DNA from: an uncultured Burkholderiaceae bacterium
GTDB lineage: Bacteria; Pseudomonadota; Gammaproteobacteria; Burkholderiales; Burkholderiaceae
Direction of reading: 5' to 3'
DNA length: 24,050 bases
Assembly: GCA_937871985.1 (NCBI GenBank)
Contig: CALMPB010000271.1
Location: 1-24,050, forward strand
A model generated the notes under the pieces. The model did not search any database, was not told the origin of the DNA, and saw only the letters and a list, made by a program, of their open reading frames with translations. The position numbers and the translations under genes were made by a program. Shown here in pieces: positions 9,683 to 17,319 of the stretch; position 1 is the first letter of the stretch, and every line of letters begins with the position of its first letter.

Positions 9683-10672
9683 TTACTTGGTCAGCTCGAT
9701 GAAGGGCGACAACACCTCCAGCAGCGATAAACCGCCATGCGTGAGCGTCGGGTAGCCGCCGGGGCTGCGCCATTTCCTGCGGCCCAGGGCCAGCAGGTGT
9801 GCGCCATGTGGGCTGTCGATTTGCAGCGCTACGGGCGGCACGAAGGGGCCGGTATCACCTGTGCCAGGCTTGCTGCGCCCACTTGAAAAGGTCTGTTTGA
9901 GAAACTGGCCGACGTCGCCGTCCGCATCTGGGAAGTATCCAGTGGCGGCATAGCCGTGATCGGACGTGATGACCAACCGCCGCCCGGTGGCGAGGCGCTC
10001 CACGAACGCCCAGAAATCATTGCTGGTAAGCTGCTCGGCCGCATCTCGCGTCAATGGCTCCAGCCCTTGGCCAGCGCCGGAGCCGTCGTGCAACTTGGCG
10101 TCCGGCCAATGGTGCCAGAAGATTTGATTGGGCGCGTTACCGATCAGGGCCTCGCAGTCCTTCCACGGCAGATCGACGGTTTCCGTCTGCGCCGGTTGCA
10201 GCCGATGAGCCAAACCGCCACCATTGTTCTGGAGCTTGCTGCGGCTGGCAAAGCCGAGGGCACGTGCAAATTGGTCGGTTTCGCCCGGTAGCTCGGAAGC
10301 GTGGGCGCCAACCTCATGAAGGGTAAAGCCGCGCTCCTTGGCCCCCTGCAACAGCCATGGCAGCTCGCGCAGCGAGAGCCCGTCAAGGATCAGCAGAGCC
10401 TTGGCGCTGAAAGGTTCCGCCCACCAGCGCCCCAATCGATCCGAAGTCCGTTCCACGCTGTCGCCGAAGGCGCGCCACAAATCCCAACCGCTGGATGACA
10501 GGAACAGATCCAACTCACCGATTTCGCGGTCGCGCCTGACGACCTCGCTCGCCGCATTGGCCACGGCCAGGGGCTTGGATGCCACCTCGACCGCGTGGTC
10601 GACAATGACCCGCCAGGCATCGATTTCCGTGCCTTGCTCAAGAGTGTGCAGCGCGCTGACCGACAGGGCCAT
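9683..10672 (-). CDS. pglZ: PglZ-domain protein, short form
   Basis: This 329-aa protein has the metal-binding signatures of the PglZ branch of the alkaline-phosphatase superfamily: ALLILDGLSLRELPWLL with Asp97, VITSDHGYAATG with Asp238 and His239, and THGGLSLLEVLSPFIEL near the end. PglZ proteins are the common core of BREX and Pgl phage-defence systems. The full-length BREX forms I know are roughly 700-900 aa, so this is little more than the catalytic domain with a 90-residue N-terminal extension. The start is ATG at 10672, inside the stop of the DUF499 gene (TGATG), preceded by a very strong GGAGG-type site. The frame continues upstream to 10813 but that part lies inside the ATPase gene. 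Loss of this gene would be expected to abolish defence by analogy with BREX; this is untested here. Confidence 0.88.
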   Translation of the reverse strand: MALSVSALHTLEQGTEIDAWRVIVDHAVEVASKPLAVANAASEVVRRDREIGELDLFLSSSGWDLWRAFGDSVERTSDRLGRWWAEPFSAKALLILDGLSLRELPWLLQGAKERGFTLHEVGAHASELPGETDQFARALGFASRSKLQNNGGGLAHRLQPAQTETVDLPWKDCEALIGNAPNQIFWHHWPDAKLHDGSGAGQGLEPLTRDAAEQLTSNDFWAFVERLATGRRLVITSDHGYAATGYFPDADGDVGQFLKQTFSSGRSKPGTGDTGPFVPPVALQIDSPHGAHLLALGRRKWRSPGGYPTLTHGGLSLLEVLSPFIELTK

Positions 10673-13416
10673 CAATCGCCCTCCTTCTCGAGGTTCAACT
10701 CGAAGGTCATGCCTTCGGGCAGCTTCCTGAGCAGTTCCTTGAGCTGCGCGCCGGTGGCGGCCGACACCTTGATCGACACATCGGCGACGCGCGTGGCCGG
10801 CCCGATACCCCAACTCTCGATCTTGCCGATCAGGTTCAAGGGCGAGGTAGCCGGATTGGCGAGCGGGATACGCGATGGAGTGGTGGGGCCGCCGCCGCCA
10901 AAGATGCCCCCCGGCGCGGGATCGGGAGGAGAACTGGTCGTTCCATCGCCCCCCGGCATAGGTGGTGTGGGAGGTGTCGGCGCAGCCGTACCATCACCAC
11001 CGAAAAGCCCGCCTCCTGCTGTCGTCGGCGGCGATGGCTGAGTAGCTCCGCCCGTCGCAGGCACGGCGGAGGGCAACATCACGAACACATCGTCGAGATG
11101 CCGCCCCGTGAGCGAGAGCTTGGGGCGCAGGCGCCGCCATGCCGTATCCTCATCCTCGCCTGGATGGGTTTGCAGATATTCCATCCCGCGCACATTGAGA
11201 GCGACCTTGCCCCTGGCGCACAAGCGCAGAAGGCGCTCCTTCATCGCGGTTTCGCCCAGCCACGGAATACAATCCTGGCCAGCGGGGCGCGGCTCTTGCA
11301 GCTCGCGCAGCAGCTTGCCGACCGCTTCGTTGTTGTTGGCGAACTCGATCACCAACTCCTCGAAGTCCTCGGGTACAAAGAGATCGCTGGTCAACGCCTC
11401 TTCGATCGCCTCGGGGATCTGCGACCCTTGTTTGTCGAGGCGCTCCACGCTGAATTTGCATTGTGCCGGGTCGGCAAAATTCCACCGCGACAGAACCGCG
11501 AAGCGGTCAAACCGCTTTTTGAGATTGTCCCGCAGGGTGCTCTCAAATTCCTTGTGCAGCTTCCTGTATTCAGGATTTTGGCTGCCCCACTCCTGCGCCT
11601 TCATTTCGGCTCGCGCGAGGATAAGCAGATCGCGGTCCAGAAAAGCGTTTGTGCTGCCGGCGCGCGGTAGCAGGAAGCGCACGGTGTTGCGACGCTTCTG
11701 CAATTGGTCCTTGAGCCAACGCCCCAACGTGGCATCGAGCTTGTCCGGTTCCTCGGGCAGCACGAGAATGGGAAGGCGATCGTCCCATCTGTCAGGATGC
11801 TCGGCATCATCGAGCAGGGTCCACGGATCGTTGGCCCAGGTTCTCGGTAGAGCGATCACGCGAAAGGTCTTGGCAACCTCGTCGCTGCCGGCAATGACGT
11901 AACGGACCTGTTTCGCGAGCTGTGCTTGATCGGCTCCATCGGCGAACAGCTTGTCGTTGCGCGCATAAGCGATCAGTTTGGCGCGCGGGTTTTCCTCCTC
12001 CCGGAACAGCAGCTTGGTGCCTTCCTGGTGGATATTGAAACTGTTCTCAACAATGGTCGCTAGTTCGACGTGAAAAGCGTTGTCATCCACCGGCTTATTG
12101 CGGGTGATGTCCAGTTGCAGCGTGGCCGGCTCCGCTCCGGCAAGATTGCCCACAGCAATCGAGCGTAGCCACAACGCGCCGACGATCTCTTGCAGATGCG
12201 GCGCGACGCTGGCGTGATCGTGCCTCGCTTCCGTCACTGAGATGATATTCTGCTGAGCCTTCTCGCGCAGCGTGCGGTGGTGCTGGTTCGCGACAGCCTC
12301 AAGCAATGCGCCAATGCCCGAGGTATCATCGTCCAGCCGGAAATCGGCCGCGGTGAGCAGCGGGGCGTTCTCACCACGACTCTTGAACAGGTTCGCCAGG
12401 ATTCGGATCAGATCGCGCGTTTCCTGCGCGTCGGTAGCGATGAGCACCTGCTCTTCGAGCAAACGCAGCAAGTGCGGCGCATAGGGCCAGGACTCAGTGA
12501 ATTCCTGACGTTTGCGCTCCTGCTCGGCCGGCGGCACGTCGAGAAGACGGAAAGATTCGGAAACGTGCTGCGCGACGAGCGATTCAATAGTGCCGCTGGC
12601 GATCTGAAGACGGTTGTCGAACAAGCGGTGAAGCAGCATCCGGCGACGATCCTGCTGGATGCGTTCCGCGCTGCCACCCGCTTTGAAATCAATAGCGACG
12701 GGGTTGACGCGATGGACCTGCTGGTAAGCGTCGCTGCCTCCATTCCGCACAGAGATTACCAACACCAGAAGATCGGGACGCTCCTTGGAGATCTCCGATA
12801 GGATCTGGATGAAATTGAACGCCCAATGCTTCCATGGATATTGCTTGGTGTTCGTCAGGCCGTCGTACCACGTCTGGAATTCATCCAGCAGCAGCATGGT
12901 TGGCTTGTGCTCCAACAGCTCGATGATGAGCTTGTCGGATGGGATTTCGGTCTTGGATGCGCCCTGACCTTCCCACTTGCCCTTGATGAACGAGCCGTGA
13001 GGATGATTCTCGAACAGCACGTCCCACAGAAACTTGTAGCGTTGACGGTGCAGGCTTTCGCCGATGACGTGCATCCCGTCGCGCAACGCGATGTTGCCGA
13101 TGTTCGGGTCAGCCAATTTGGCGGCCCACTCCTTGAGCCACGCCCCCGTCGAAGCAGGATCAGTCACTGCATGGTAGAGCGCGGCCATCAAGTGCGACTT
13201 ACCCAGACCGCGCTCACCGATCACGACCACGGGGCGGCCTTGGTTGGGGCCGACGGCCTCAATGCCCTTCAGCAGGTCATGCGTGGGATAGGTAATTTCG
13301 AGAAACTGTTTGGCAGCAATCTGAGTGGCACCAGTTTGCTGATCGTTCGATAGTTCGATGGCAGTGCCCTTGAGGCGCTTCCCCCGAAATTCTTCTCGTA
13401 ATGTAAGTCCCAGCAT
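10672..13416 (-). CDS. DUF499 AAA+ ATPase (BrxC/PglY-like)
   Basis: This 914-aa P-loop ATPase belongs to the DUF499 group (COG1483). Walker A is GERGLGKSH (67-75), Walker B is TMLLLDEFQTW (Asp178-Glu179), and LVLVISVRNGG follows as a sensor-like strand. Long helical regions make up the middle. Residues of about 795-860 are a Pro/Gly/Thr linker with two related GGxFGG units, then a separate domain of about 60 residues ends the protein (QLKELLRKLPEGMTFELNLE). BrxC and PglY ATPases of BREX and Pgl are the functional relatives; they work with PglZ and PglX. The ATG overlaps the stop of the preceding 33-codon ORF (TAATG), with GGGGGA as ribosome site. The stop overlaps the PglZ start by one base. 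Confidence 0.93.
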   Translation of the reverse strand: MLGLTLREEFRGKRLKGTAIELSNDQQTGATQIAAKQFLEITYPTHDLLKGIEAVGPNQGRPVVVIGERGLGKSHLMAALYHAVTDPASTGAWLKEWAAKLADPNIGNIALRDGMHVIGESLHRQRYKFLWDVLFENHPHGSFIKGKWEGQGASKTEIPSDKLIIELLEHKPTMLLLDEFQTWYDGLTNTKQYPWKHWAFNFIQILSEISKERPDLLVLVISVRNGGSDAYQQVHRVNPVAIDFKAGGSAERIQQDRRRMLLHRLFDNRLQIASGTIESLVAQHVSESFRLLDVPPAEQERKRQEFTESWPYAPHLLRLLEEQVLIATDAQETRDLIRILANLFKSRGENAPLLTAADFRLDDDTSGIGALLEAVANQHHRTLREKAQQNIISVTEARHDHASVAPHLQEIVGALWLRSIAVGNLAGAEPATLQLDITRNKPVDDNAFHVELATIVENSFNIHQEGTKLLFREEENPRAKLIAYARNDKLFADGADQAQLAKQVRYVIAGSDEVAKTFRVIALPRTWANDPWTLLDDAEHPDRWDDRLPILVLPEEPDKLDATLGRWLKDQLQKRRNTVRFLLPRAGSTNAFLDRDLLILARAEMKAQEWGSQNPEYRKLHKEFESTLRDNLKKRFDRFAVLSRWNFADPAQCKFSVERLDKQGSQIPEAIEEALTSDLFVPEDFEELVIEFANNNEAVGKLLRELQEPRPAGQDCIPWLGETAMKERLLRLCARGKVALNVRGMEYLQTHPGEDEDTAWRRLRPKLSLTGRHLDDVFVMLPSAVPATGGATQPSPPTTAGGGLFGGDGTAAPTPPTPPMPGGDGTTSSPPDPAPGGIFGGGGPTTPSRIPLANPATSPLNLIGKIESWGIGPATRVADVSIKVSAATGAQLKELLRKLPEGMTFELNLEKEGD

Positions 13417-13517
13417 TACTGTCCCCCGCTTTCCGTCGTTGAGACACGGAAAGGCTCAACCTTAATTTTCTTGGCCCGGCGTATGACTCCGGCCAACTCA
13501 TGATCGAGCTGCCGCAC
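13416..13517 (-). CDS. Possible 33-aa micro-protein between regulator and ATPase
   Basis: A 33-codon frame exactly fills the gap between the WYL gene and the ATPase gene. Its GTG shares one base with the WYL stop (TAGTG) and its TAA shares one base with the ATPase ATG (TAATG). The product is basic with a helix-like body (VRQLDHELAGVIRRAKKIK) and has no recognised domain. The ribosome site is weak (GAG eight to nine bases upstream), so it would depend on coupling to WYL translation. It could be a real small protein, a leader that couples the two genes, or the leftover C-terminus of a longer ancestral regulator. The perfect fit at both ends argues against chance, but no homologue can be checked here. 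Confidence 0.45.
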   Translation of the reverse strand: MRQLDHELAGVIRRAKKIKVEPFRVSTTESGGQ

Positions 13518-14365
13518 TAGCCACTCGCGGGCTCACGCAGAAGCACGATCTGCTGATCCTGCGGGCGCCGCGCTTCAAGCGGGGTATCGAGTCCCAACCG
13601 CCTCAGCGCATAGTAGCGCAACGCCTTTCGAACTTGAATTTGAGCACGCCCCCCTCGCATGCCGTAATCGAGGGCGATGATTCGTTTTTGACTTTCGGAA
13701 AGCTCTGGATGTGGCCCTATTTCCAGCGTGATAAGCTCGTTCCAGTCGGCATCATCCTCGGGCGACACCTCGCTCGGGCGAGTTGATCTGACCTCTATGA
13801 TCCGCGACAGCAAAAAGTCCTTGAACGACCTGCTGACCTCACAAAAGGCGCGGGTGTGCCACCGAAACCCATCGAAGCCGATTGCATGCGGCGCGATCCA
13901 TCGCCACCGCGGATCATCGCTGGAGAGCGATTGATATTTGATCTCGACCGCTTGGTTCTGCCGGATCGCTGCAAGCATCGTTCGCAGCGTATCGTTGTTG
14001 ACGCCGCGGGCCGGTACAGGCGGTCCAGCATAAGGAGGAGAATGAGCAATCCAGGATTCGGAGGGGGCCAGAATACCTTCGGCGACGGAGCGAAGCTGGT
14101 TGAGGTACTGTCCGGCATCTGGTTTTAGAAAGCAGGGCTGGAACTCATTGCTCGCGATATAGCGCTTAGCGCTCTTGTCGTAGATGGCGTTCTGTGGCGC
14201 GCGTTCCTGGTACAGCGTCAAATCTTTCGACGCCTGTGGCACGGACACGTCGAACGCTCCGATGATGTCCGAACGATTCACGCCGCCTTCCCAGTAAAGG
14301 CGGAACTCGATGAATTCGAGCCGGCGCTCCACACCCCATTTCAATGCCGCAGCGGCCTCTGGCAT
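13517..14365 (-). CDS. WYL-domain transcriptional regulator (BrxR-like)
   Basis: This 282-aa protein has an N-terminal winged helix-turn-helix (about 25-60, with RSDIIGAFDVSVPQASKDLT) and a WYL domain (about 140-205, with VEIKYQSLSS, WRWIAPHAIGFDGFRWHTRA and FKDFLLSRI). A short C-terminal WCX-like part with ALRYYALRRLG follows. Length and layout match BrxR/CapW-type repressors that sit first in BREX and CBASS operons and bind their own promoters. GGAGG lies ten bases before the ATG. As the first gene of the operon, downstream of a good promoter with symmetric and repeated sequences, it is the likely autorepressor of the defence genes. The ligand is unknown; WYL domains are proposed to sense nucleic acids or nucleotides. 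Confidence 0.9.
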   Translation of the reverse strand: MPEAAAALKWGVERRLEFIEFRLYWEGGVNRSDIIGAFDVSVPQASKDLTLYQERAPQNAIYDKSAKRYIASNEFQPCFLKPDAGQYLNQLRSVAEGILAPSESWIAHSPPYAGPPVPARGVNNDTLRTMLAAIRQNQAVEIKYQSLSSDDPRWRWIAPHAIGFDGFRWHTRAFCEVSRSFKDFLLSRIIEVRSTRPSEVSPEDDADWNELITLEIGPHPELSESQKRIIALDYGMRGGRAQIQVRKALRYYALRRLGLDTPLEARRPQDQQIVLLREPASG

Positions 14366-14419
14366 TGCTTTCGTGCCTCCGCGCGCCGATGAGGATAAAA
14401 ACTATATGGACGTATCGAC

Positions 14420-14459
14420 GCGATCCGTGTAATTATTATTCCCATATGGGGCGATCCGT
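14420..14459. promoter_or_regulatory. Candidate operator of the WYL repressor
   Basis: Two direct copies of GCGATCCGT (14420-14428 and 14451-14459) lie 31 bp apart, about three helical turns. One overlaps the -35 box and the other the predicted transcription start. Between them, inside the promoter spacer, is the perfect 10-bp palindrome CCCATATGGG (14441-14450). Binding of a dimeric regulator here would block RNA polymerase. The assignment to the WYL protein is inference from position. Confidence 0.45.
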
Positions 14460-14462
14460 CAA
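14435..14462 (-). promoter_or_regulatory. Promoter of the defence operon
   Basis: On the minus strand there is a -35 TTGACG (14457-14462) and a -10 AATAAT (14435-14440) with a 16-bp spacer. A second AATAAT lies three bases further on with 19-bp spacing. The predicted transcript would start near 14428, leaving a leader of about 60 nt before the WYL ATG. This AT-rich block stands out against the GC-rich surroundings. It is the only convincing promoter-like sequence I found upstream of the operon. Confidence 0.6.
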
Positions 14463-14500
14463 TGGTGATTGGCCGGATGGCTTTTGGGGTGGGGCACGAC

Positions 14501-14644
14501 ATGCGGAAACGCGGTTCAGAGATTGAAATCGCCAACAAACGGACCGCCTGCGGCGGCGCCAAGGCGTTGCGCAGCCCCAACAGCAGCACGCTCGCAAGGA
14601 CGGCAGCCGCATCGACGACGCCCCAGCAGCTCGACAGCAAGTAA
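14501..14644 (+). CDS. Possible 47-aa small protein
   Basis: An ATG at 14501 opens a 47-codon frame ending in the TAA at 14642-14644, 20 bases before the next gene. A G-rich stretch (GGGGTGGGG) stands about six bases upstream as a possible ribosome site. The product is basic and its second half, AKALRSPNSSTLARTAAAST, resembles a widespread family of short hypothetical proteins with Ala/Ser/Lys-rich helical repeats; I base this on memory of the pattern, not a search. The function of that family is unknown to me. The antisense frame across the same bases is also open, as is common in GC-rich DNA, so the call is uncertain. Confidence 0.35.
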   Translation: MRKRGSEIEIANKRTACGGAKALRSPNSSTLARTAAASTTPQQLDSK

Positions 14645-14664
14645 TGCCCGGAAGGAGAGCGGCT

Positions 14665-17319
14665 ATGACCATCGCACATCGATCCACACTGGTCGTTCAC
14701 GGCCGCCTCGCTATGCGGGAGAGCCGACTGGCGGCGGGCCGTGGCGGTCGCCACGGCCTCCAGATCATGTCCTTTGAGCAGGCCGCCGTCCGGCTGGCCG
14801 GCGGCTTCGTCCGGCCCATCGACGACGAGAGCCTGCGCGCGGCCATCCAGGCGGCCCTGCCCACAACGCCGATGGGCGAGCTGGAGAGCATCAAGGCTCT
14901 TCCCGGCATGATCGACGCGGCGGCCGACACGCTCCACAAAGCCTGGCGCGCGGGCATCGATCTGGCGACACACGCGGCCAGTCATCAGCGGCTCGCCGCC
15001 ATCGCGCGCCTGGAGGCGGCCGTCCTCGACCAGCTTCCGTTCGGTATGATGCGGCCCCTCGACATCGTCGCCGCCGCTACCGCCCGCATCGATCATGCGC
15101 CGATGGTCCTCGGCCCGATGGAGATCGTCGGCCTTACCGAACTCTCGCCCTGCTGGCGGCCGCTGCTCCAGGCCCTCACGGCCCATATCCCCGTGCAGTG
15201 GACGGCCGGCCCGAGGAGCGTTCCCGCATGGCTGAGCGGCACCGGCGTCACGGTCACGCGCGCACCGGCGCAAGAGCCGGGGATCAGCGTGGTCAGCGCA
15301 GCGACGGCCTATCACGAGGCTATCGAGGCGATGCGTTGGGCGCGAAGCCTGCTCGCCTCGGGCGTCTCGCCCTCGGAGATCGCCATCGCGACCGCCTCGC
15401 CCGCCGACTATGACGATCATTTCCTGGCCCTGCGCGCCGACGCCAATATCGACCTGCACTTCATCCACGGCGTCCGCACCGTCACCACCCGCGAGGGCCA
15501 GGCGGCCGCCGCGCTGGCCGACATCGTGGTCCGGGGCCTGTCGCAGTCGCGGCTGCGGCGCCTCGCGGCGTTCTGCCGGGATAGCGGGCCTTTCGAGACC
15601 CTGCCCGAAGGCTGGCTGCGGGTCCTGCCGACCGATGCACCGCTTTCGACGCCGGGCGCCTGGAACCGTCTGCTGGCCCGGTTGACGCCGGAAGACTGGC
15701 CCGACGGCACCGACCATGTTCCGGCGCTGCGCGCAGCGATCGAGACTTTGGCGAAAGGATCGGACGCCGCCAGCGAGATCGGAGAAGCCTACCTCAAGGG
15801 CCGCGCGCTCGCGATCTGGCGTAAGGCACTGCTCGCCGGCCCTGCCGCCTCGATCGATGCGACGCTGGAAACCCTAAAGCAGGACGACGGACTGGAGGCG
15901 TGCGTCTGCGTCGCCTGGATGCCGGCTAGCGCGCTCGCCGCGTCGCCCCGCCGCTACGTGCGGCTCCTCGGGCTCAATTCCTCGCGCTGGCCGCGTGGGA
16001 TTGCCGAGGACCGGCTGATCCCGGACCACATCATCCCGACCCCGATGCTCGATCCGCTGCCGGTCAATCTCGCCGACCGCCGCGATTTCGAGACGATCCT
16101 CGCCACGACGGCTGGCGCCGTTGTCCTCTCGCGCGCCCGGCGCGACAGCGACGGGCGCCTTCTGGGACGCAGCCCCCTGCTCGCCGGTCGGGGCGACGAA
16201 ACCTATCTGCGCCGCAACGCGACGCCGGCGCACGCTTTCAGCGAAACCGACCGCCTAATGTCCCGGCCGCAGGAGTTCGCGACAGATCCGCAAGCGGTCG
16301 GCGCGCAGGGCTGCTGGCGCGACTGGCGGCAGGCCGAGATCACCCCCCATGACGGGCTCGTGCGCGCGGATCATCCGCTCATTCTCGCCATCCTCGGCCG
16401 CACCCAGTCGGCCAGCTCACTGCGCCGCCTGCTGCGCAATCCGCTCAGCTTCGTGTGGGTCTATGCGTTCGGATGGCGTGAACCGCAGAGCAGCTCCGAA
16501 CCGCTCGTCCTCGACGCCCTCGGGATCGGCGATCTCGTCCACATGGTTCTCGACCGCGCTTTGCGTGGCCTCGAAACCGGCGGCGGCCTTGCCTCCGCCG
16601 ACACGGAGACCATCGAGGCGGCGGTGGCGCAAGCCGGGCAGGCCGTCGCCGCCGATTGGGAAAGCGAGCGTCCGGTTCCGCCGGCCGTCATCTGGGGCCG
16701 AACCCTCGACGATGCCCGCGTGATGGCGGGGCGCGCCCTTTCCTATGGCGATGAGATCCTGCCCGGAGCGCGCGCCTTTGGCGAAGTGCCGTTCGGCGGC
16801 TTGGAGCCGAAATCCGACGCCGAGACGCCTTGGGATGCGAGCACGCCGGTCACGATTCCCGACACGGGCTTCAGCATCGCCGGCTATATCGACCGGCTCG
16901 ACATCTCGGGCGACGGCAAGCGCGCGCTCGTGCGCGACTACAAGACCGGCCGACCGCCGCGGGGCGAGATCCGGCTGAACGGCGGACGCGAGCTGCAGCG
17001 CTGCCTCTATGCCTTCGCGGTGAAGGCGCTCCTTGGCGACGACGTCGCCATCAGCGCCTCGCTGCTTTACCCGCGCGAGCCCGTCGATCTTCAGCTCGAC
17101 GATCCCGAGGCCGTGCTCGCGGAGATCACGGGCTATCTCCGCGCGGCAAGGACGAGTCTCGCCGACGGCGCGGCTCTGCCTGGCCCGGATACCGGCGGCG
17201 ATTATGACGACCTCGCCTTCGCCCTGCCGGCCAACGCCAGCGCCACCTATTGCAAACGCAAAATGCCTGCCGCGACGGAGCGGCTGGGCGAAGTCGCTCA
17301 GGTCTGGGAGGCGAAATGA
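14665..17319 (+). CDS. AddB-like PD-(D/E)XK nuclease family protein
   Basis: This is an 884-aa protein. The C-terminal third carries a RecB/Cas4-type PD-(D/E)XK nuclease with the ordered motifs GYIDRLD (Asp743), VRDYKTG (Asp758-Tyr-Lys760) and LQRCLYAFA (Gln778). The N-terminal two thirds look like an inactive helicase scaffold, as in AddB: I see no Walker A motif. The four-cysteine iron-sulphur signature of true AddB is also absent. The start at 14665 has AAGGAG seven bases upstream; an in-frame ATG at 14644 has no such site. The stop is embedded in the start region of the AddA-like gene, so the two are translated as a pair. Likely role: subunit of a DNA end-processing helicase-nuclease. Whether that serves ICE transfer, repair or defence is open. 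Confidence 0.85.
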   Translation: MTIAHRSTLVVHGRLAMRESRLAAGRGGRHGLQIMSFEQAAVRLAGGFVRPIDDESLRAAIQAALPTTPMGELESIKALPGMIDAAADTLHKAWRAGIDLATHAASHQRLAAIARLEAAVLDQLPFGMMRPLDIVAAATARIDHAPMVLGPMEIVGLTELSPCWRPLLQALTAHIPVQWTAGPRSVPAWLSGTGVTVTRAPAQEPGISVVSAATAYHEAIEAMRWARSLLASGVSPSEIAIATASPADYDDHFLALRADANIDLHFIHGVRTVTTREGQAAAALADIVVRGLSQSRLRRLAAFCRDSGPFETLPEGWLRVLPTDAPLSTPGAWNRLLARLTPEDWPDGTDHVPALRAAIETLAKGSDAASEIGEAYLKGRALAIWRKALLAGPAASIDATLETLKQDDGLEACVCVAWMPASALAASPRRYVRLLGLNSSRWPRGIAEDRLIPDHIIPTPMLDPLPVNLADRRDFETILATTAGAVVLSRARRDSDGRLLGRSPLLAGRGDETYLRRNATPAHAFSETDRLMSRPQEFATDPQAVGAQGCWRDWRQAEITPHDGLVRADHPLILAILGRTQSASSLRRLLRNPLSFVWVYAFGWREPQSSSEPLVLDALGIGDLVHMVLDRALRGLETGGGLASADTETIEAAVAQAGQAVAADWESERPVPPAVIWGRTLDDARVMAGRALSYGDEILPGARAFGEVPFGGLEPKSDAETPWDASTPVTIPDTGFSIAGYIDRLDISGDGKRALVRDYKTGRPPRGEIRLNGGRELQRCLYAFAVKALLGDDVAISASLLYPREPVDLQLDDPEAVLAEITGYLRAARTSLADGAALPGPDTGGDYDDLAFALPANASATYCKRKMPAATERLGEVAQVWEAK

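Noticed and set aside
10673..10813. Upstream extension of the PglZ frame to 10813
   Set aside because: It lies inside the DUF499 gene and reads as an Arg-rich shadow. The ATG at 10672 has a strong ribosome site and the usual one-base overlap.
13416..13570. Programmed frameshift joining the WYL protein to the 33-codon frame
   Set aside because: The WYL protein already has a full-length BrxR-like layout, and I see no slippery heptamer at the junction. A true overlap is simpler.
3168..14365. Calling the operon a standard type 3 BREX or class 1 DISARM system
   Set aside because: Core genes BrxA and BrxF, or DrmA, DrmB and DrmC, are not in the window, and PglZ is far shorter than normal.
14341..15717. 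458-codon minus-strand frame opposite the AddB-like gene
   Set aside because: It is the antisense of a well-supported nuclease gene and overlaps the WYL start and the promoter. Its Gly/Arg/Asp-rich composition is typical of GC-rich shadow frames.
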